A stretch of 64,000 bases of DNA from Anastrepha obliqua. Lineage: Eukaryota; Arthropoda; Insecta; Diptera; Tephritidae. Where the stretch lies: positions 101,997,784-102,061,783 of the forward strand of contig NC_072893.1 in NCBI RefSeq assembly GCF_027943255.1, written 5' to 3'. The translations under genes and the position numbers were made by a program. Shown in pieces: positions 55,400 to 64,000 of this stretch (positions are counted from its first letter, which is position 1; every line of letters begins with the position of its first letter). The notes beneath the pieces were generated by a model, which was given only the letters and a program-made list of their open reading frames with translations, was not told the origin of the DNA and made no database searches.

Positions 55400-58248
55400 A
55401 AAGATCACCAAGAGATTTGGTGGCTCCTAAAACATTCAGGCTAAAAAGCCTATTGAATTTAAAGCTCTGGAAAGGGGGTAGATAGTCAAGGAGGGAAGGA
55501 GAAAAGTATCAGAAAACGAGATAGGAAAGAATAGAGACAGAGATGGAGATAGTTAGTCTTGTGAGAACTTTCCAGATTCTTCGGCAAATCTGTAAATAAC
55601 CTCCAGTTTAAGAGAACGAATATTACTCATTCTCACGCCATCGGAACTCAAAACTCGTAGCCGTGCTCTAGGAAAGGCGGGACACTTACAGAGAAAGTGC
55701 TCACTGCTATTCGCCTCCTCCAAGCACGACAGGCACATTGGGTCTTCAATGAATCCAATGGTGATCATATGCTCACCCGATGGGTTGTATCCTGTAATGA
55801 AACCGACCATCAACCGAACGTCTTTCCTTCTAAGTTTTAGTAGAAAGTTTAACAGTTTTCTGTTCGGACTTGTTGCAAAACACTTTGTTCTTCTGCAGTG
55901 TTCTAGACCGGACCATCGTTCTTTATGCAAATTGCCTACATAATCGCTTATCCAATTCATGATTCCTGCGAAACTGGTTCCGATTATTGGCTCTGGCCCT
56001 TGTGGAGGAACCGCTGATCCACGGTTGGCCAATTCATCGGCGATTTCGTTTCCTTCAACACCGGAGTGTCCTGTAACCCATATAAGTACAATACTGTTTT
56101 GTCTTGCGACAGAATTAAGCTTCTTCTTACATTCTTCAACACTCTCTGAGGTTTGCTTCGCGTTCTCCAGGGCCTTCAGTGCAGCCTGACTGTCACTGAA
56201 AACTCCAATCTGTTTCCCGCTCCATCTCTTCTCGATTAGCCATTCGGCTACTTTCAGGATGGCAAAAACTTCTGTTTGGAAAACAGTTGCCATTTCCCCC
56301 GTAGCATAGTGATACTTGCTACTATCGTTTAAGTACCATCCGGCTCCAGACCCTATTTCATTCTTGGACCCATCGGTAAAGAAAATATCCGTCAAACCTC
56401 CCTGCATGCATTATGGATTGCTCCATTGCTCACGCAATGCAAATCTGGCATCAAGGTCTTCTTTAAGTGCCACAAACAGTGGATACTGCTCAGAAGGCAA
56501 CTTAAAGATCTCTCTGTGTCTCGAAGTTCCGCCTTCATGCCAGAAACAAATATTTCTTTCGTGCAAAGCCTCCTTAGGGACTTATCCGATGTTAGCGCAC
56601 AGACATCGTCCGCATATGCTTGGACATGAAAACAGAGTTCCTGCATCTCCGCTAGTAGAGAGTCTACGACGAAGCACCACAGCAGCGGAGAAAGAACACC
56701 CCCTTGGGGACATCCTTGCCTGGCTCTGACTGTGATTTGTTCGTCACCGCTCCCACCAGGGGTTAACAGCCTCTCAGAGAGCATGGAATATATCCATTTT
56801 ACAATGGTTTGATTAACTCTGTGTCGTTCGGCAGAAGCAGATATCGAGCCGAAAGTGGCATTATCAAAAGCCCCCTCAATGTCCACGAACACGCCCATTG
56901 TGTATTCCTCAGCTTCCAACCCGGCTTCCATCGTGCTAACAAGATCGTGTAAGGCTGATTCACATGTTTTTCCACTCTGGTAAGCGTGTGGATTTCTACT
57001 AAGTGCACTTCCCGGCGATACCCCCATCTCAACCACTCGCTCTAGACTTTTCAACGCGAACGATATCAAACTGATTGGTGCAAAACTTTTTGCTAGGGAA
57101 TAGTCATCTCTTCCCTGTTTCGGAATAAATACTACTCTACGCTCTTGCAAGGCAGGCTGTGAAGATCCTTTTCTGGGTCTCAATCAGCCTGTCTCCTCCT
57201 TTTTTAAGCATTGCTGGATATATTCCGTCAGGTCCAGAGGACTTAAAGTCGATTCTTTTGTAACTATCCGACTAGCAATATATCAGCTGTACCTAGAGGT
57301 TTCACCGTTGCTACCGTTATTGTCCATGCCACTCTCTTCTTCAGAGAGAGTTCAACTGCCCGGAAAATGGGTTTCGAGTAGAGAATTAAACGTTTCCGAT
57401 TTGGGATGGTGTATGAACCATCAGGTTTTCGAATGGAGTTCTGCCTTACTGAGCGGTCTAGATGAAAGACCTTACAAACTGTCACTGTTTCCCTCATTTC
57501 TTCGACGTTACTGCAGAATTTTCTATAGGACTCGAGTTTGGCTTTCCGTACTTTTTTCTTATATTCTCTCTGTGTAAGTCGATGATTAGCCCAGTCTTCT
57601 TCTGTTTGGGTTATTAAGGCTTTATTAAGAAGTTTTCAGGACCGTACACAAAGCCTCAACAGTTTAGGGTTCCACCAAGGAACCGTTTTCTCCTGTCTAC
57701 TTTGCCTGAGTGAGCACAGTTCCTCAAAGCAATTGATTAATCATTTTTACTGATTTGAGTGTTTTCAGCTTTGATAATCTCTATGTTACAAGCTCACCAT
57801 ACCTGTCCGAGTCCACATTTCGAGGATTCCTACCGGAAGGTATTGATATTGTATCAATTTCCAGTATAAAATCCAGTAACTTGAGATCTCTGGGGTTGCA
57901 TTTGCTGCTTCCCCATACAATGTTCTGTGAATTTGCATCACAGCCCACCATTAGCCCCAGATTATTGGGCTTAACTACTTTTCTTAGCTCCCTCGAAGGA
58001 CGTGGCCGTAAAGAGTCGTAGGATAGGTAGGCCAAAAATATGAAAGCTTCGACACTGTTCCCACTCTTGCAGTACTTTAGTATTCCAACGAAGAGCATTG
58101 CTCTTTTAACATTGTGGGTTCGACCAACCTCGGCATGATAATATGTATATGCTCGCGGTGTCACATTCCCTTCACAATGAGGTATTTGTCCCCACGACAT
58201 AGCACTTATTCTATTAGTATTATGAGTGGGTTTGTTTGCAGTTTGCAT
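55400..58248 (-). pseudogene. LINE-B, LOA/I-type LINE: endonuclease, reverse transcriptase, RNase H
   Basis: From 58248 on the minus strand, an endonuclease fragment (LGLMVGCDANSQNIVWGSSKCNPRDLKLLDFIL) leads into a linker (REYKKKVRKAKLESYRKFC, IRKPDGSYT). The reverse transcriptase (57183-56392) shows VVFIPKQGRDDYSLAKSFAPISL, YQSGKTCESALHDL, VFVDIEGAFDNATF, ARQGCPQGGVLSPLLWCFV and the catalytic AYADDVCAL. Most of the connection region is deleted. RNase H and tail (56407-55553) form one open frame of 284 codons: IFFTDGSKN, FQTEVFAIL, VFSDSQAALKAL, WVTGHSGVEGNEIADELA, then the knuckle CLSCLEEANSSEHFLCKCPAF. A pyrimidine-rich 3' UTR follows to about 55400; no poly(A) is seen. Frame breaks separate each domain. 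Confidence 0.85.
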
Positions 58249-59687
58249 GCCTATGGCACAGGAGAGCCGTAGACGCTTTGCTATACTGCAGATTTATCTG
58301 TGTAAATATTGCTTCAGCAATAAGACTGAGCATATTTACGCTTTGTCCTCCACCTTATCCTGGACACGGAAATGGATTCACCCCAGATGTAGGTGAGGAC
58401 GGCACCCGTACTTCGACTTCAGCACCTTGAAGGACCCAAGATCGATACCCAGTACCAGGCACCCGCCTCCGAAGTGGTAGCGGATTTATACCTGGTGCAT
58501 GAGCAAGTGTTGATTCGCCTGCAACTCTGGTTAACGACATGAAAGGGATTGCATTCATTTTCTTTTCTTCATTTTTTCTTATGCAATTTCCAAGCCAGAT
58601 ATACGTGCATAGCAGCCACTTCGGTTGGTTCCTATGTCCTTTCTTACGTCGTTATTACATTTCTTACATGGCGCACAGCTTATTTCATGCAACTTGAATT
58701 TAGAATGCAATACCATGAAAAACAGCAGCAGTTTAGATTTTTTGTATACAAATACTTAGGCAAACCGTTTGCAAGCATACAACATAGCAGGTAGAACAAT
58801 ACTTACAGTCAACATATATTTATATAAGTTGTTGTGTCTTTTACTTTTGAATCAGCTACTATTTCGTCATCGGCATAGTCCATTGAAAAAATCGAAAACA
58901 AGTGAGCCACTGACCTCAACTGACATGTTGGCACCACAGTTGAAAGCTGACGGATATTGAGAAGAGAGTCACTGCTGTTGAGATGTCTTGGATCTTCGCA
59001 GTGAAATGGCCTCTGCTCAGCAGATGTAATTGTTAACGTTAAGTGTTTGCCAAAACTCTCCGCTAAGATTTGCCGCTGAGCACAAACCTCCGCCTTTGCG
59101 TGATGCTTTTCGGCTGCGTAGTGCAAAAGGCCATGGGCAAAAAAAACAGCAACATTTGCTCTATTGTTGTTAAGCTTTGTGCAGAGACATGATCGCAATC
59201 AGCACTTAAAATCTATTGCTATATTCCGCAAATCCAAAAAGAGATCGCTTGCGCTCTCTGACGTTGGGTTGCCGGGATACGGGTCAATTATTCTACCTGA
59301 GAGCCTTCCGAAACTGGTGTGTGAAGTAAAGTGTGCCTCAGAGCTTAGGTGAAAAAAAATTAGCATCGGCATTCTCTAATCATGAAAAATGAGCAGCACA
59401 ACAGAGGTCAATAACCTTATTAGCACTAGAACGCGAACATTATTATAAATATATGCATTTTGTGCAATTTTTGATGTCATCATTCTCAGTCATGGGTAAA
59501 GTCCATATTAAACGGAAGGAAAATAAAAAAACCCAACCAGAGTAGAATGAATGCTCTCACAAGCACAGTAAATTAAGTATTTACGCTCACGCTTCTTATC
59601 AATGTTTTTTCTCTCAGATATAGTATAAGTTTAGAATTTAATATAATTTAAAGTGTTTACTTTGTCTTCGACATGTATTTGTATCCG
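58249..59687. other. 1.4-kb unassigned region
   Basis: 58355-58558 on the minus strand has an open frame with NPLPLRRRVPGTG and VPSSPTSGVNPFPCPG that could be upstream LINE-B sequence. A GC-richer patch at 58900-59350 has a 129-codon minus-strand frame (58809-59198) without recognised motifs. I assign neither. Confidence 0.35.
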
Positions 59688-59812
59688 CTTTCCTGCGGAG
59701 GGGCGACCACTATTAAAAAAACCTTTTTTATCGTTCGTCCATAGTGAGTTTCGAATCCGGGCCCTACCAACTAATGGGAACCACGTTCAAATTCGTTCGG
59801 CTTTGGCGGCGA
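59688..59812 (-). repeat. SINE-1-related head fragment, diverged
   Basis: The 'ctgcggaggggcgaccactatta' block leads to a box-B-like 'gagtttcgaatccggg' and a degraded box A 'attcgttcggctttggcgg'. The body beyond the evenly conserved gcgacc block is missing. Confidence 0.6.
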
Positions 59813-60831
59813 GATCATTCTTAATGCAAATTTCGAGTTGTTGTGGGGTTACTATTCTGGAGCTAGATATTAGGATTCCGTGAAACGGATGTCATTCAAC
59901 CTGAACCAAAACCCTTGAACTTGTTAGAAATTACTACCATCTTCCAGAAGTCAACGTTTGTTGATTTTTGTTCCCTGACTAAGGCAACTAGACTAAGTTG
60001 TTTTGTTTTTTGCTTAGCTTATTTTGTGTTGCACGGCCATTGAAATAACCTGCACGTACCATCATTTTTTTTTTTTTTTGTTTTACTATTTTATTATTTT
60101 ATTAAAAGCTTGCTTTTTCTTTGTTAATTTTTTGATTGAAATTTTTTAAAAAGCAGTTCAAAAATAATTTAATTATATATGTACTAAGAGAGTGCTTAGT
60201 GAGCTTTGGCCTGCCGATCACTGGCCTACAGAACTCAATCGAAATACTCTACTACTACTAGCAAAGTAGGCATTTTGAGTTTAACAGTGAAGCAATTATT
60301 ATAGTTGTTGTACGTTGGCAATTTCTCAATCTAAACCAGACATCTTGAATTCCCTCAAAGGCAAAATGCTTCTTTGAAAAACTAATACTAGTGATTAAGA
60401 ACTTTTTCTTGAGCAAAAACTTCTGCTTTCAATTAAGACGTTTTTTTTACAAAAACTATACCTATTTCGCAGTCGTGAGCTAAGTATGTCGTTATGGTTG
60501 TTAAAAAAAAATCAATAGCTGTGTTTTAGATAATTTATTTTCTTGTTGTTTTAACTCAAAATATACCAAAAATCGCTTTAAAATTCATTGCATTAAAACA
60601 TAATTTTTATATAGAAGCATTGATTTCAGACTTTAAAACTTTTTCCTAAAGCAGTATAAAAAACTTAGTATAAAAATAAACAAAAAATTGTATCACAAAT
60701 TATTACAAAATTCTTGACAGAATTAGGAATTAGGTTATTTTTGTTAACTCATTGATACTTTATTTTTTATTATCTTTATTTAAGTCATTGATTGTATTCA
60801 CTTCTTTTTGATTTGACTATATATAATATAT
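59813..60831. other. 1-kb AT-rich spacer
   Basis: Long T-runs occur (60065-60080) with no gene or repeat assignment. Confidence 0.45.
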
Positions 60832-61134
60832 ATGCCAAAAGTTGCGCAAGCACTTCAAAACTTTGTAAACCGCTGTTTGCTCAAATTCATGCACTTATTC
60901 TGGCCAAATACAATTCAAAACACCGTGGTCTGGCAAGCCACAAAGCAAAAATCGATTGAAATTGAAATTACTAAACGTAAGTGGACTGGCTTGGCCACAC
61001 CTTACGCAGCTCAAACAACGACATCACCAGAAATACACTTGAGGGGAACCCGCAGGGATGATAGAGATGGAGATGGAGAAGTCGAATAAAACGTGAAACA
61101 AAATTAAATTATTGGCGCAAAATCTCGGCCAGTA
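60832..61134 (+). pseudogene. LINE-F ORF2 C-terminus, 5' side of a nested Transib
   Basis: The frame reads LQNFVNRCLLKFMHLFWPNT, then VVWQATKQKSIEIEITKRKW, a C-terminal pattern of a common arthropod LINE type (RTE/CR1-like). The sequence then approaches LINE end-like text (ATTGGCGCAAAATCTCGGCC). The Transib at 61135-63267 interrupts it, and it resumes at 63268-63310 (VEALCST-like codons). The upstream reverse transcriptase is missing. Confidence 0.6.
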
Positions 61135-63267
61135 CACTATGGGGATTTTGGCGTTTTTTTTGGCATATATTAAAAAAAAAAAGTATCCTGTATTTTAAAA
61201 TAAGCTTTATTTTTGTTTTTACCATACCCTAATTATTTGAGAAATTAGTCGTTAAAATTTTTTACGGTCACACTGATTGAACGGTACGCCTTCAAAGTCA
61301 GCTGATTATCGTGTTCGCTTTGTGCACAGTTTGGTGGAATACATTGAAAAAAGTTTGATTGCTCGAGTTATCCAAATAAAACAAAGAATTCAAATTTAAA
61401 TGACGGAAGGTCATAGTCCAGGTATATAAGATTATAGTTTAGTAACATTTTTTCAATTATATGTGGTTTAGATTTTGTATATCGTGTTTTATTCATATTT
61501 ATTATTTAAACTAGTCTTAACAAGTATAGGTGCGTTTCGTAGAATAGAACTTCCAAGGCGCACAGAAGTGCTCAGAGTTTTAAATGTAGAGTTACTTACT
61601 AAAACGTCCACAATAATATGTAACTAACTTTGTTTGCACAAATTTGCCCCTTTTTGATAAAATCGCCTTTTACAGAGGGATATACGTTCGGAAATGTAGA
61701 GCTGCTAGATATTTATATCAAAAATAATCGGGCAGAGGTCGCAGTTAAGCAGCATATATTAAAAAAAATTGGTGAAAGTCTGAATGAATCTAAGGTAGAT
61801 TCGAAATCTGAAATCATATATGTACGGGTATAATGGTAAAAAGATATTTGTGGAATATTTAGGACAAATTACCCTAATTGATGGGAAAGTTTTAAATATA
61901 ATGTCGGGATGCAACTCATGCCAGTCTTGCCCCATCTGCGGAGCAAAGCCAACACAATTACTTAATATTAAAGATATTAATTCAGAAGTTTTCAAGGCCA
62001 AAACAAGTGCCCTTCAATATGGAGTCAGCCCTTTGCATGCTTGGATCCGCTTTTTCGAGTTTGCTTTGAAACTTTCATATAGAGTCGAGATGAAAAAGTG
62101 GCACGTTAAAGATTGCGATAAACCTCAATTAATAGCTCGAAAACAATTAATACAAAGGACACTTTTAAAGGAAATGGGCCTCAATGTAGACAAGCCTATT
62201 CCAAACGGCAGCGGAAACTTCAATGACGGCAACACAGCAAGGAGGGCATTTTCTGACGTAGCCTTATTAGCCTCAATTTTAAATGTTGAAGAACAATTAC
62301 TGAAAAACTTCTATATAATTTTAGTGAGCATTTCCTGTGAGCATGAAATTAGCTCAAGCAAGTTTGAAACCTTTTGTGGAAAGGTTTTTGAACTGTAACA
62401 TTATAATTATCCTTGGTATCCTATGTCTCCTACTGTTCACAAGGTACTAGTACATGGTCATCAAATAATAAAAAAACTCCTTGGTTTCTGTTGGCTGTCT
62501 TGGGGAACATGCATCCGAATACCTAAATAAGTTTTATAAGAGCGATAGAAAGAGGCATGCAAGAAAATGCAGTCGGCTGGATAACGTGACAGATGTTTTT
62601 AACAGAGCCTTAGATACTTCGGACCCATTTTTGTCCACTATCTTTTTAAAAGAACGACAAAACAAAAATAAAAGGAAGGACATACCAAAAGAAGTTTTTG
62701 CGCTGCTTCAATCGCCATCTTTAAATATTTTAACAAATAATGACAAAGATTATCAGGAAGAAGATGAAGAATATGACGAAGATATTGAACTTGATGTGAT
62801 TACTTCTGACGAAGAATATATTAAAATAGAAGAAAACTAAGTTCATATTGGTAGTAAGTAGTCTCAATAAGCTGTTTGTAAGTTACGTAATATTTTTCTT
62901 TCTTCTTAGAACACATAGGTATGTGCAGTTTAAAAATGTCCCTAAGCCATTTTGGAAGGGAATTATTCACCCAGACAAATTAATTATAAAAACAAAGAAA
63001 TAATTTAATTAATTTTAAATAAATACTTATTGTTTAAGAATGCACAAATTCGCGAAATAAATGAAATATATGGAAACACAAATTTACTATAAATTGTCAC
63101 ATTATTTTAAAGATCATGTTCAGGGCGGAGGTGTAGGCGTAATCGTATGAAAAAATAAACAAAAACCGAAATTCTACTTTAATCTACGTGATTCACCTGC
63201 AAAAATTTAAGTCATAATCTTTAAATTTGTGATTTATGCCAAAAAAATTAAAAAAATCCCCATAGTG
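61135..63267 (+). mobile_element. Transib transposon (RAG1-related), 2133 bp, internally deleted
   Basis: The inverted ends CACTATGGGGATTTT carry the CACWRTG-type heptamer of Transib ends, which is the ancestor-like counterpart of the RAG recombination signal. The 5-bp flanks are CAGTA (61130-61134) and CAGTG (63268-63272), a near-perfect 5-bp duplication, the Transib length. An ATG-led mini-exon (61400, MTEGHSP then GTATAT) precedes the main coding part. A full element is expected to be about 3 kb, so about a third is missing. Confidence 0.85.
61677..62840 (+). pseudogene. Transib transposase pseudogene
   Basis: After an acceptor-like TTTTACAG at 61676, YTFGNVELLDIYIKNNR opens the N-terminal part. 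A frame break near 61830 skips a large segment that should carry the first catalytic aspartate. YLGQITLIDGKVLNI holds the second, and CPICGA is the zinc-binding pair. LHAWIRFFEFALKLSYR, then GSGNFNDGNTARRAFSD, is the highly conserved Transib/RAG1-like block (RAG1 has NGNFARKL). A frame break near 62400-62500 is followed by LGEHASEYLNKFYKSDRKRHARK, equivalent to the RAG1 segment with the catalytic glutamate. The C-terminus is acidic. It cannot be functional. Confidence 0.8.
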
Positions 63268-63310
63268 CAGTGGGAATAATTTGTTGAGGCCCTATGTTCC
63301 ACATAGGAAT
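63268..63310 (+). pseudogene. LINE-F continuation after the nested Transib
   Basis: GTTGAGGCCCTATGTTCC in one frame reads VEALCST, the typical last codons of this LINE type. It continues directly from the CAGTA/CAGTG junction. Confidence 0.45.
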
Positions 63311-64000
63311 TGTTTTTGAGCGTAAGATGTTTAAAAGAAAAAACCCGTTTGGAGACACCTTATGAATGGAGAAGCCTGATCAGCGGCTTGAAGTAGTTCA
63401 CGCGGACACAAATAGTCCATTGCCACTGTGCCATGGTTTCCGCTACTGCTTAACGTTTCTCGATCGTTTTCAAGTGGGCCAGAGGCTGTTTCTCTTACGG
63501 ACATTTGGGCCAAAACTGCATCAAAGCGTGTAACTAAGACACGGAATCCAATTTGAATTAAACCTCTCCGAAATGCTCCACACACTAGACACACCGCACG
63601 AGCGAGCGTTGCTACAGCGCCCACAGGCAAACGACCCCGTTAAGCGATGATATCCCGCGTTCAAAAACGCCTTTATAGCCACGAGCAAATATAAATGGGT
63701 TTTACTTGAATAAGATATCTGCAAAATGCTATTGGAGCTAAAGACTATCATACCAAATATTAAATTAATCAAAAAATTTATTAATTAAATAAAATTTTCA
63801 CAACTTTTAAGAGCTTCAACGGCTAATGAAAGGAAACGAAAATAATCATTAACGTTTTTCGAAGAAGCAAGCAGCTTTGTAAAAATAGTAAATTTAGAAG
63901 GACGAATTCTCTTTAATTGGGTACACTTTGCAATTTTAGATTCTCTACCGGAGATCTTTGAACGAAATAAACTTCAAAGATGAGTATGCAAAAAACACGT
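63311..64000. other. Unassigned right edge
   Basis: 63331-63630 on the minus strand is an open frame of 99 codons with higher GC than its neighbours (MPVGAVATLARAVCLVCGAF). I do not recognise it, and it may be part of a repeat cut by the window edge. Confidence 0.35.

Noticed and set aside
58809..59198. Minus-strand frame containing YADDE as a possible reverse transcriptase
   Set aside because: The surrounding residues do not match any reverse-transcriptase block. The four letters are chance.
61095..61134. Additional LINE-C/SINE-1 tail (ATTGGCGC ... CTCGGCC)
   Set aside because: The two blocks are in the wrong relative orientation and spacing for the shared tail, and they belong to the LINE-F fragment.
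63331..63630. 99-codon GC-richer frame as a possible host gene
   Set aside because: No motif recognised and it is close to the window edge. It could equally be a cut repeat.

Overview
The window looks like repeat-dense chromosomal DNA of a higher dipteran, most probably a true fruit fly (Tephritidae). Three things point that way: AT-rich spacers with CATA/ATGT microsatellites, many DD41D 'rosa-like' mariner relatives (a lineage first known from Ceratitis rosa), and retrotransposons of dipteran type. The organism call is inference. I found no host protein-coding gene, rRNA, genuine tRNA or CRISPR array. Almost every supportable coding segment belongs to a transposable element (TE), and all but one are broken. 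Layout: 0-7.7 kb holds a SINE fragment, a decayed DD41D element carrying a 721-bp TTAA-flanked MITE, a LINE-C 3' end and LINE-A copy 1, which carries a probable solo LTR. 7.7-13 kb is spacer plus a complete-ended mariner. 13-20 kb holds a gypsy-type fragment, SINEs, Tc1 and mariner pieces, and a nearly open RTE-like LINE (LINE-C). 22-35 kb is rich in DD41D elements, with SINEs, a hAT tail, a foldback MITE, a piggyBac relic and a CACTG-ended element. 37-43 kb has a second, complete-ended piggyBac, LINE-A copy 2, SINEs and a second foldback MITE. 43.3-47.1 kb is a complete transposon with apparently identical 440-bp inverted repeats and an open two-exon transposase. 47-64 kb holds LINE tails, a Tc1 element with IR/DR ends, a jockey-like LINE with LINE-A copy 3 inside it, a LOA/I-type LINE (LINE-B), and a Transib (RAG1-related) element nested in another LINE. 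How the parts work together: the dominant SINE (10 copies here) has a tRNA-like 5' head. Its 3' tail matches the 3' tail of LINE-C: the same two blocks on either side of a spacer of exactly 18 nt, with different spacer sequence that folds into a hairpin in the SINE. This suggests LINE-C-type reverse transcriptase mobilises the SINE. The best candidate for a poorly described, possibly active system is the transposon at 43,274-47,055. Its transposase family also appears, decayed, at 33,723-35,701. Nested insertions with target-site duplications give a relative order of events at several places.
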